From assembly GCA_964493765.1 (NCBI GenBank), contig CAZBPK010000022.1:15966-79965 (forward strand): DNA of 64,000 bases. The letters run 5' to 3'. The notes under the pieces were generated by a model. It had not been told where the DNA came from. It did no database searches and saw nothing but the letters and a program-made list of their open reading frames with translations. The DNA is from CALLMJ01 sp964493765. Lineage in GTDB: Bacteria > Bacteroidota > Bacteroidia > J057 > CALLMJ01. This document shows positions 41,771 to 49,770 of the stretch, one piece after another. Numbering within the stretch: the stretch's first letter is position 1; every line of letters starts with the position of its first letter. The position numbers and the translations under genes were made by a program.

Positions 41771-42604
41771 ATGGATAACTTTATAAATAAAATAATTGAA
41801 GGCAACTGCGTAGAAGTAATGCGACAGTTTGACGATAATGTAATTGACCTTACAGTTACTTCACCGCCTTATGACGATTTGCGAAACTACAAAGGGTTTG
41901 TTTTCCCCTTTGAAGATATTGCAAAAGAACTTTACAGAGTTACAAAACCAGGTGGTGTAGTAGTTTGGGTTGTAAATGATGCAACAATTAACGGCAACGA
42001 AACAGGCACGAGCTTTAAACAAGCATTATATTTTCAACAAATTGGTTTCAATCTTCACGATACAATGATTTTTCGTAAGACAAACCCAATACCTCAAATC
42101 TATCGCAAACGATATAATAATGAATTTGAATATATGTTTGTGTTCAGTAAGGGAACTGTGAAAACACACAACCCAATTATGGTTGACTGTTTGCACGCAG
42201 GTTTGGAACTCAATGGAACGACTTACAAAAACTTTTCTAAAAATGAACAAGTGCGTGAAAAATTGGCTAAACCCGTAAAAGATAAAAAAATAAAAGGTAA
42301 TATTTGGGAGTATGTAGTTGGCAAAAAACAAGAAGACCAAGAAGCGAAAGGACACCCAGCACCATTTCCTTGTCAACTTGTAAGAGACCATATTACCTCT
42401 TGGACAAATCAAGGCGACTTAGTATTTGACCCTATGTGTGGAAGTGGCACGACACCACGAGTGGCGTGTGAAATGGGACGAAAATATATCGGTATTGACA
42501 TAAGCCACGAATACTGCGAAATTGCTAAACAACGAGTTCAGCGAATTTTAGAAACACCAACTTTGTTCATACACAAACCATTTTCGGAATATCGGCAGGT
42601 ATAG
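41771..42604 (+). CDS. site-specific DNA methyltransferase (N4/N6, beta-class), probably the HindIII-like modification enzyme
   Basis: Methylates an exocyclic amino group of adenine or cytosine in a target site with S-adenosylmethionine. Motif IV SPPYDD is at residues 31-36, early in the protein, and the SAM motif I DPMCGSGTTPRVACEMGRKYIGIDIS comes near the C-terminus (about 219-244), the order of the beta class to which M.HindIII belongs. The frame is complete at 277 residues with no lesions. The start lies 6 nt after the restriction gene, so the two are an operon; by context the target may be AAGCTT with N6-adenine methylation. With the nuclease broken it would act as an orphan methylase. 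Confidence 0.88.
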   Translation: MDNFINKIIEGNCVEVMRQFDDNVIDLTVTSPPYDDLRNYKGFVFPFEDIAKELYRVTKPGGVVVWVVNDATINGNETGTSFKQALYFQQIGFNLHDTMIFRKTNPIPQIYRKRYNNEFEYMFVFSKGTVKTHNPIMVDCLHAGLELNGTTYKNFSKNEQVREKLAKPVKDKKIKGNIWEYVVGKKQEDQEAKGHPAPFPCQLVRDHITSWTNQGDLVFDPMCGSGTTPRVACEMGRKYIGIDISHEYCEIAKQRVQRILETPTLFIHKPFSEYRQV

Positions 42605-42606
42605 GA

Positions 42607-42768
42607 TTTATCATTTTGTTTGGAGATAATAATGATGACAGAATAATTGCAAGTGCATTAGAAATTCAACGAGACAACCCTTCATCGGCTGTTTGTCTGG
42701 TGACAAGTGATATTAACTTGCAAAACAAAGCAGAAATGGCAAGACTAATATACTTTGACATTGAATAA
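42607..42768 (+). pseudogene. C-terminal remnant of a PIN-domain nuclease
   Basis: An open stretch of 53 codons without a start codon of its own reads FIILFGDNNDDRIIASALEIQ, then SSAVCLVTSDINLQNKAEMARL, ending at TAA 42766-42768. DDRI-A-AL and LVTSDINLQNKA are the last two conserved acidic blocks of PIN-domain ribonucleases. The N-terminal half of the domain is absent; it abuts the stop of the methyltransferase. It is best read as the tail of a deleted gene. Confidence 0.6.
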
Positions 42769-42784
42769 AATGATAAGAACTACT

Positions 42785-42912
42785 GGTGCTAACAGCCGTT
42801 TTGCAAACTTGGAGATCTGTGCTTCTTTTCACGTTCAGTGCTGGTTGACAGTTTTGTCCTCCCAAATCCGCACAGAACTGCACATTTGCAAATCCCACAA
42901 GCCAACGCACCC
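42785..42912. repeat. imperfect palindrome of about 128 bp, attC-like in size
   Basis: Nested inverted segments share one centre near 42847: GGTGC (42785-42789) with GCACC (42907-42911), TTTGCAAA (42800-42807) with ATTTGCAAAT (42884-42893), CTGTGC (42817-42822) with GCACAG (42870-42875). The right arm holds GCACATTTGCAAA, related to the motif after the AAA/nuclease-like pair at 24046. No gene is supported in 42769-42991. Size and structure recall integron cassette sites, but the classical RYYYAAC/GTTRRRY pair is not met exactly. Confidence 0.5.
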
Positions 42913-42991
42913 AAGCCGAACCACCACTGCACGACTAATCAAATGTATTTTAGTTGTTTGATATTTAACGATAAAAAAAGGAGACTACGTA

Positions 42992-44638
42992 ATGAGCTTT
43001 TTAAAGATATTAGAGAAATACAGAACAATTTCATTCTCCGAAAGAGATAAAGGAGAACGCTTAATGCAAGCTTATTTGTTAACTGACCCACAATATGCCA
43101 GTCAATTTAAAAAAGTATGGTTATGGAATGAATTTCCAGGTAAGAACGACCTGGGGGTAGCGACACAGGTTAGCAGTAACTCATCACAATGAATATTGGG
43201 CAATACAATGCAAATGTTATCAGGAATCATCTACTATTGATAAACCTGCTGTTGACAGTTTTCTTTCCACTTCGAGCAGGGAATTTAAAGGCGAGGATTT
43301 AAAAACCACAAAATTCACTCAACGACTTTGGATTTCCACTACCAACAAATGGAGTTCAAATGCTCTTGAAGCCATCAGTAATCAAAATCCACCTGTTACA
43401 AGAATTAATCTTCACAACCTTATTGAAGCCCCTATTGATTGGGAGAAACTCGAACAGGGTATCCATGGCGCTAATGCAAGAACTGAAAAGAAAAAATTAT
43501 ATCCCCATGTTCTTGAAGTTCGCGATAAAGTTGTTGAGTATTTCAAAGATAATGAACGTGGTCGCTTGATAATGGCATGTGGTACTGGTAAAACCATAAC
43601 CTCTCTCAAAATTGCCGAGAAATTTACCAACAAAAAAGGAACAATACTTTTTCTTGTGCCTTCTATTGCACTCGTTGGGCAAACCCTTCGTGAATGGACT
43701 TCGCAAGCCGATGAACCCATCAACCCAATTTGTATTTGCTCCGACCCCGAAATAACCAAAAAGAAAAATGTAACTGACCAGGATTTAACTAGTACCATTG
43801 ATTTGGCTTGGCCTGCATCTACCGATGAAAAATATATTCTTAAACAATTTCAACACTATAAACAAAATGGCAATAGTGGAATGACTGTCGTTTTTTCCAC
43901 TTATCAATCCATTGAAGTAATTGCCAATACACAAAAAGTACTATTAAAAAACGGATTTCCTGAATTGGATTTAATTATTTGCGACGAAGCACACCGCACA
44001 ACAGGTTATACCGAACCAGGCATGGATGATTCTGCCTTTGTGAAAGTGCATGATAACAATTTCATCAAAGCAAAGAGGCGTTTGTACATGACGGTTACAC
44101 CTCGCTTATACAATGTTGATGCTAAGTCTCAAGCTGCCAAACTGGATATACCGCTGTGGTCAATGGACAATGAACAATATTTTGGAAAAGAAATTCACCG
44201 CATTAGTTTTGGTGAAGCCGTTGAACGTGGTTTGCTTACTGATTACAAAGTAATCATTTTAACGTTGAACGATAAAGATGTTCCGCCAGCCGTACAAAAA
44301 ATGATTGCCAATGGCGAAACTGAAATTAAAACCGATGACCTTACAAAACTAATTGGCACGGTAAACGCTTTATCCAATCAGTTTTTAGGTAACGAAGCCA
44401 TTAAAGTTGAAGGCGATGAAAAACCCATGAAACGGGTCGTTGCATTTTGTGGCAATATTACTAATTCTAAAAATATAGCCGAAATCTATAATAAAGCTAC
44501 TGAAAATTACCTAGAATCATTACCCTAAGAAAAAAAGCAAAAATGGTTACCGTGCAAGCCATGCACATGAACGGCACAATGGCTGCTCCGCAACGCGACC
44601 AAATGCTTACTTGGCTCAAAGAAAATACGCCGTTTTGA
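42992..44638 (+). pseudogene. single-chain (type ISP-like) restriction helicase, frameshifted and truncated
   Basis: Reads as the front half of the long Mrr-nuclease/helicase/methylase restriction proteins (LlaGI/LlaBIII-like). MSFLKILEKYRTISFSERDKGER begins at 42992. The frame then changes at about 43165-43173, where roughly 11 nt are missing relative to the expected GSDTGIDLVA, removing the nuclease Asp. It resumes as AVTHHNEYWAIQCKCYQ (43173 on), which holds the Q-x-K half of the site. The helicase part has Walker A MACGTGKT, IICDEAHRTTG (DEAH) and MTVTPRLY. A GAA-to-TAA change and a lost A in an A-run stop it at 44526-44540. One more frame continues as MVTVQAMHMNGTMAAPQRDQMLTWLKENTPF to 44638, where the gene breaks off. 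The second RecA domain's later motifs and any methylase are absent. Non-functional. Confidence 0.82.
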
Positions 44639-44657
44639 GACTATCTCTTTAATGTTT

Positions 44658-45803
44658 TTACACTTTTGTAAGTGCAAATTCAATAGATTCTAGTAAATCT
44701 TCGGTATCTTCAATACCTACTGATAATCGTATTAAGGTATCTTTTAAACCCGCTTTTAAGCGATCCTCACGGGGGATAGATGCGTGTGTCATAGTTGCTG
44801 GATGCCCAACCAAGGATTCTACTCCACCTAAACTTTCCGCAAGAGTAAATAATTTTGCATTTTTCATAAAGTTAAATGCACTATCTAAGGAGTCACTTTT
44901 TAAAGTGAATGAAACCATACCCCCAAAGTCTTTCATTTGCTTTTTAGCTATTTCATGATTTTTATGTTGAGCTAAACCTGGATAGAATACTTGTTCAACT
45001 TTAGAATGATTGACTAAGAAATTGGCAATAGCTGAAGCATTTTTGCAATGTTGTACCATTCTTAAATGTAGAGTTTTTAAACCTCGTTGAACTAAAAAAC
45101 AATCAAAAGGACCTGGAACAGCACCGCATGAATTTTGTAAAAACGCAAGTTGTTGGTGAAGTTCGCTATGGTTTGTCATTAAACAACCCATAACTACATC
45201 AGAGTGCCCTGCTAAATATTTAGTAGCTGAATGTACTACGATATCAGCCCCCAAATCTAAAGGATTTTGCAAAAATGGGGAGGCAAAAGTATTATCAACT
45301 ACAGTAAGAATATTGAATTTTCTTGCAATTTCTACAATTTTTTGAATATCAATGATATTTAAAAGCGGATTGGTAGGAGTTTCAACCCAAAACATTTTAG
45401 TATTAGAATTAATCATAATTTCCACTAAATCAATTTCTTGAAGAGGAATAAAATGAAACTTAATACCATAGTTAGCAAATACTTTAGTAAACAATCTAAA
45501 AGAGCCGCCGTATAGGTCATTGGTACAAATGACTTCATCACCGGGTTTAAGTAATTTCATGATAGTATCTTCGGTAGCCATACCAGAGGCAAAACATAAA
45601 GCATGATTAGCATTTTCTAATGCCGCTAAGGTAGTTTGTAAAGCTGTTCTAGTAGGATTGTGAGTTCTAGAATATTCATAGCCTTTATGCTTGCCAGGTT
45701 CTTCCTGAGCATAAGTTGAAGTTTGGTAAATAGGAGTAATTACTGCTCCTGTTAAACCTTCTGGATCATTTCCAATATGAATTGATTTTGTTCCGAATTT
45801 CAT
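44658..45803 (-). CDS. cystathionine gamma-synthase / gamma-lyase family enzyme
   Basis: PLP enzyme of the trans-sulfuration pathway: gamma-synthase makes cystathionine from an activated homoserine and cysteine, and gamma-lyase cleaves it. Landmarks: FGTKSIHIG start, PIYQTSTYAQ, YEYSRTHNPTRTALQTTLAALE, CFASGMAT, NDLYGG, TVVDNTFASP, the PLP Lys in IVVHSATKYLAGHSDVVMG, and the end LAESLGGVESLVGHPATMTHASIPREDR. The length of about 381 residues from the ATG at 45803 is normal; the longer frame to 45818 adds MFNIN. These features are shared by MetB and MccB/CGL, so no symbol is given. It begins 17 nt after the stop of the SpoIIE-type sensor gene on the same strand and may be co-transcribed with it. 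Confidence 0.93.
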   Translation of the reverse strand: MKFGTKSIHIGNDPEGLTGAVITPIYQTSTYAQEEPGKHKGYEYSRTHNPTRTALQTTLAALENANHALCFASGMATEDTIMKLLKPGDEVICTNDLYGGSFRLFTKVFANYGIKFHFIPLQEIDLVEIMINSNTKMFWVETPTNPLLNIIDIQKIVEIARKFNILTVVDNTFASPFLQNPLDLGADIVVHSATKYLAGHSDVVMGCLMTNHSELHQQLAFLQNSCGAVPGPFDCFLVQRGLKTLHLRMVQHCKNASAIANFLVNHSKVEQVFYPGLAQHKNHEIAKKQMKDFGGMVSFTLKSDSLDSAFNFMKNAKLFTLAESLGGVESLVGHPATMTHASIPREDRLKAGLKDTLIRLSVGIEDTEDLLESIEFALTKV

Positions 45804-45819
45804 ATTTATATTAAACAAA

Positions 45820-48800
45820 TTATTTCACTTCAAATCCAATTAACAGAACATCATCTGTTTGTTGTTGATTTCCTTTCCAATCATCATAAGCTTTTTCAAT
45901 AATTTTGATTTGCTCCTCTAATGATAGGTTAGCATTATTTTTAATAAGGTTTCTTAATTGCTTAGGGGTAAATTTTCTACCTTCTGGACCACCGAATTGG
46001 TCAACAATACCATCTGAACACATAAAAAATCTATCTCCATTTTCTAGTTGAATGTTTCTAGGAGTGTACATTTTATTGGCGTATTGGTCACCACCAATTG
46101 GGAAACGATCGGGTTTCATTTCAATGTATTCACCATCTTTTTTCAAAATGTATAAAGAACGGTTTGCCCCTGCAAATTCTAACCATTTAGATTTTATATC
46201 AAATTTTACAAGCACCATATCCATACCATCATTACTGTCTCCACCTTGTTGGCGTAATAAAACTTGAACTCTTAAGTCTAGTAATTGTAGAATTTCTGCG
46301 GGTTCATTTACTGCATTTTCTGTAATTATAGATTGTAAAGAGTTTTGCCCGAGCATACTCATTAAAGCACCGGGTACACCATGCCCTGTACAGTCTGCAA
46401 CTACTAAAAATAAATTATCACCTTGTTTATCAAAGAAATAAAAATCCCCTGATACAATATCTCTAGGTTTATAAATAATAGAAATATTTAGAAAATCAGT
46501 ATAGTCATTAGGAGAGGGTAAAATAGCTTCTTGGATTCTTTTAGCGTAAATGATACTTTCATACAATTCTTCATTAATGATTTCCAATTCTTTCTTTTGT
46601 TCATTAATTTCTTGAGTTGCTTCATCAATCTTGGTAGCAAGTTCTCTATTTCTTGCTTCTAAACGCTTTAAATTGTATTGAATTAGTAACCAAATTAAAA
46701 CGACCATCACTAAAAGATAAAAAATATAAGCCCAAAGGGTTCTATACCAAGGCGGAGTTATATATACGTGAATAAAGTCTGCTTCGCCAATAGTACCATC
46801 AGCAGCTTGTACCCTTACATGAAAAGTATATTGACCTTCAGAAATACCATTTAAAACAAAAACTGATGATTTTTGCCATTCAGACCATGTCTCAATTAGC
46901 CCACCTATTTTAAATTGGTAATATAACCCGTCTCCACTTACTAAATCATTACTTGATGCAATTAATTTTAAAACAGAGCCATAAGGTACCATTATGGATT
47001 TAGATTCTTGATTTTTAAAATCTCCTAAACCTCCATATAAAGTTTCTTTATCATTCTCAAAAAATCTAATGCTTGTTTTTATTTTTTTAGGTTGATATTT
47101 AGATAAATTCAGCTTCATTAATTGATCAGGAAAGGCAATCCATGAAGTATTTCCATCAGTATAAAATGCAGTTGGCAATTCTTTTCTAAAACGGTTAAAG
47201 GAAATACTATCTAATAATATCTGATTATTGGATAACTTGAAAGGCAAAATTCCCGAATTGTCATAAGTAACTAAAACGGAATTAGCTTCCCATAAATTGG
47301 ATTTAGCAATTTTTAAAGCATCAAAAAGTTTAAATTGAGTTTCATTTTCAAGTATAAAGTATCCTTTTCCTGATTCAACAATTAATTGGTTATTGACAAA
47401 ATGCACAATAGCTTTTGCAGAAGGAATACCTTCTTCTTTACCATAAAACTTAGCAGTAGAAGGAGGAATAAATTTTACTAAGCCTTTATAATTGGTTCCA
47501 ATCCAAATATTTCCTTTGGAATCTTTTACAATAGAGTTAGTTTCTAATGAAACATTTTCTATTAAATTTTCAATTTTATATTTACCTTCGTTAGATTGAA
47601 TATTACCAGCACAATCCTGACCGGCAAACCACAATGAATTTGCTTGAACATTCAAGTTATAAACGGGCTTTTCACTATAAATTAATTGTGTGCTCAAATC
47701 ATTAACAACAGAAATCCCTAAATTGGAAGCAATAAAAAGTTTATCATTATAATTAACAATTTTCCAACTTTCAGTATTTTCTAAGCCTTTTAAAGCTATA
47801 AATCCATTTCCAGATTTTTTATAGGCACCTGTAGTTGCTGTTAAATAAAGTTCTCCCTTCCATTCAACAATGGAGGTAATTTTACCACCAATGTTGTCAA
47901 TATTATAAATTTCCATAGGAAGGTTCAATAAAATTTGCGTAACTCCTTTGGAAGTAGCTACCCATAAATTTTGGTCTTTGTCAACAAATAAATTGTAAAT
48001 ATTATTATCAGGAATTAGGTTTCCTTTACTAATTCTTCTTATTAACTTTCCTTGAGCATCAATAATATATACACCTGTACTGTAAGTACCAACTGCAACA
48101 TTTCCATTATCAAAACAAGCTACATCAATAATATGGTATTTTGAAAACTCTGCATCTAATTCTGTTTTAAAAGGTTTTAGTGAACCATCGTACCAAAATA
48201 ATTCATCAGCTAAGGAAACAATAAGTTCTTTTTCTTTACAACTAGTAGATTTGTAAATACCACTAGAGGTTAAAGCCTCAAATCCTTTTAAATCTGTTAT
48301 ATTTTTATCTTTTATACTTTTTAAACCTCCTTTTTCTGAATAAATCCAAGCTTCGTTTTTGGAACTCCCAGAACCTTCTATACTAAAATTCCATTTTAAT
48401 TGGGTTGGTTTATTTTCTAAGCTAGAAATGTCAAGATGGTAAATACTTTTATCAGTTATGTAAGTAACTTGATTTCCTAAAACGTGAATGTTAATTACTT
48501 CATTAAAACTGAGTTTATTGTCTAATAAATTTTTATAGGATTTATAAACATAATGATGATTTTCACCGGGAATTAATGCTCCAAAATCTTCTTTACAACC
48601 CACCAAAATAATTTTATTGGGACCTAAAGCTAAATTCCTAACAGGATTAGGAGTTTCAATGAGTTTCCAATTGGAACCATCATAAATTAACACACCATTA
48701 TTGTTTGCCAAATACAAAAAATGATTTTCATCTTGAATGATATGCCATACTAAACTATTTGCTCCCATCTCTTTATAAGAAAAATTTCTGGATAAAGGAT

Positions 48801-48864
48801 TTTGGGCTTTAATGAATTGAAATAGTAGAAAAAAAGATAAACTAAACGCCGATAGTAGTTTCAT
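45820..48864 (-). CDS. membrane sensor with beta-propeller, Y_Y_Y domain and SpoIIE/PP2C phosphatase
   Basis: A 1014-residue signalling protein. Signal peptide 1-20; a periplasmic two-bladed-propeller region of roughly 600 residues with repeats such as DKDQNLWVATSKGV and DSKGNIWIGTNYKGL (reg_prop type); a triple-tyrosine Y_Y_Y domain (about 640-725, GLYYQFKIGG... GQYTFHVRVQAADG); one transmembrane helix (LWAYIFYLLVMVVLIWLLIQY); a coiled coil (about 760-800); then a SpoIIE-type Ser/Thr phosphatase with IVSGDFY, VADCTGHGVPGALMSMLG, NDGMDMVL, SDGIVDQFGG and QTDDVLLIG. The propeller/Y_Y_Y sensor is usually joined to histidine kinases in this phylum. Here the output is a phosphatase, presumably acting on an anti-sigma-antagonist or other phosphoprotein elsewhere in the genome. 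Confidence 0.92.
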   Translation of the reverse strand: MKLLSAFSLSFFLLFQFIKAQNPLSRNFSYKEMGANSLVWHIIQDENHFLYLANNNGVLIYDGSNWKLIETPNPVRNLALGPNKIILVGCKEDFGALIPGENHHYVYKSYKNLLDNKLSFNEVINIHVLGNQVTYITDKSIYHLDISSLENKPTQLKWNFSIEGSGSSKNEAWIYSEKGGLKSIKDKNITDLKGFEALTSSGIYKSTSCKEKELIVSLADELFWYDGSLKPFKTELDAEFSKYHIIDVACFDNGNVAVGTYSTGVYIIDAQGKLIRRISKGNLIPDNNIYNLFVDKDQNLWVATSKGVTQILLNLPMEIYNIDNIGGKITSIVEWKGELYLTATTGAYKKSGNGFIALKGLENTESWKIVNYNDKLFIASNLGISVVNDLSTQLIYSEKPVYNLNVQANSLWFAGQDCAGNIQSNEGKYKIENLIENVSLETNSIVKDSKGNIWIGTNYKGLVKFIPPSTAKFYGKEEGIPSAKAIVHFVNNQLIVESGKGYFILENETQFKLFDALKIAKSNLWEANSVLVTYDNSGILPFKLSNNQILLDSISFNRFRKELPTAFYTDGNTSWIAFPDQLMKLNLSKYQPKKIKTSIRFFENDKETLYGGLGDFKNQESKSIMVPYGSVLKLIASSNDLVSGDGLYYQFKIGGLIETWSEWQKSSVFVLNGISEGQYTFHVRVQAADGTIGEADFIHVYITPPWYRTLWAYIFYLLVMVVLIWLLIQYNLKRLEARNRELATKIDEATQEINEQKKELEIINEELYESIIYAKRIQEAILPSPNDYTDFLNISIIYKPRDIVSGDFYFFDKQGDNLFLVVADCTGHGVPGALMSMLGQNSLQSIITENAVNEPAEILQLLDLRVQVLLRQQGGDSNDGMDMVLVKFDIKSKWLEFAGANRSLYILKKDGEYIEMKPDRFPIGGDQYANKMYTPRNIQLENGDRFFMCSDGIVDQFGGPEGRKFTPKQLRNLIKNNANLSLEEQIKIIEKAYDDWKGNQQQTDDVLLIGFEVK

Positions 48865-48887
48865 TTAAAATGTTTATTAATAAACTG

Positions 48888-48895
48888 CAAAAATA
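48888..48895 (-). promoter_or_regulatory. -7 promoter box of the SpoIIE-type sensor gene
   Basis: Minus-strand TATTTTTG, 24 nt upstream of the ATG at 48864. The stretch 48896-49109 beyond it shows no gene or clear signal. Confidence 0.45.
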
Positions 48896-49109
48896 AAAAT
48901 TTTTTCTAACTGTAAAAATCCAAGCTAATAAAAAAAGACTGTCCCCACATTTTACTATCATTCCAATTGAATAGCATTCTATATACTAACTTGAATGTTG
49001 ATAAAATTATGAATGGGATTAGGATAAATTGAAACCTCAATAGTATTTGAATGCACATTGCTAGTAACAATTCTAAACCTTAAAGATTATTCCATTTACG
49101 ATGAAATAT

Positions 49110-49769
49110 CTAATGAAGCAAAACGTATAATAAAATATTTGTACCCATTTGAAAGGCTTTCTGTCTTACTTCTTCAGGGTCTCTATGCACTTCAGGGTCT
49201 TCCCAACCATCCCCTAAATCACACTCATAAGTAACCAAACATAATACTCTTCCTTCATGAATAATGCCAAATAATTGAGCAGGTTTACCATCATGTTCAT
49301 GAATTTTGGGTAAACCATTAGGAAAATTAAACTGTTTATGGAATATAGGATGCTGAAAAGAAAGCTCTGTCAATTCATATTCAGGGAAAACTTTTTTGAT
49401 TTCACGTTTGATATAAGGAAACATTCCATAATTATCATCTGCTAAAAGTACACCGCCCGCCAACATATATTTTCGTAAATTTTCAACATCCTTTGGGTTA
49501 AATAAAACATTTCCATGTCCCGTCATATATACCATGGGGTATTGAAAAATAGATGGGCTTCCCGGTTCAACTATTTCCTCTTCTAATTGAATTAAGCCCT
49601 TTGTGTTTTGGCGAAAATAACGATAAAAATTAGGCAATGAGGAAGGATTTGCATACCAATCCCCACCTCCATCATATTTTAATTTTCCTACCTTAAAACT
49701 ATGCAAAGAAGAATTTTGCCCGTATAATAATCCACTAATCAAAAAGCAAAAGAAAAAGAAATTTTTCAT
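49110..49769 (-). CDS. DUF4159 domain-containing secreted protein
   Basis: A 219-residue exported protein. Signal peptide 1-17 (KNFFFFCFLISGLLYG). The body fits DUF4159: KLKYDGGGDWYANPSSLPNFYRYF at the start, YPMVYMTGHGNVLFNPKDVENLRKYMLAGGVLLADDNYGMFP in the middle, and the CDLGDGWEDPEVHRDPEEVRQKAFQMGTNILLY end. The central part resembles a class I glutamine amidotransferase-like/ThuA fold that has lost enzyme residues. The function is unknown; homologues lie in operons with MoxR-type ATPases and VWA proteins in many bacteria, but none are here. It starts 1 nt after the stop of the TPR gene, so they form an operon. Confidence 0.85.
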   Translation of the reverse strand: MKNFFFFCFLISGLLYGQNSSLHSFKVGKLKYDGGGDWYANPSSLPNFYRYFRQNTKGLIQLEEEIVEPGSPSIFQYPMVYMTGHGNVLFNPKDVENLRKYMLAGGVLLADDNYGMFPYIKREIKKVFPEYELTELSFQHPIFHKQFNFPNGLPKIHEHDGKPAQLFGIIHEGRVLCLVTYECDLGDGWEDPEVHRDPEEVRQKAFQMGTNILLYVLLH

Positions 49770-49770
49770 G

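Noticed and set aside
42785..42912. A classical integron attC site
   Set aside because: Neither arm has exact RYYYAAC and GTTRRRY core sites in the right places, and no integrase is in the window. It is kept only as attC-like.
42713..43050. Short frames over the palindrome in the defence island
   Set aside because: They are explained by the inverted repeat itself; there is no start context and no similarity that I recognise.
41069..44638. A complete, working restriction-modification island
   Set aside because: The HindIII-like nuclease has an in-frame stop, the PIN gene is a fragment, and the helicase has two frame changes, a nonsense change and a missing C-terminal half. Only the methyltransferase is whole.
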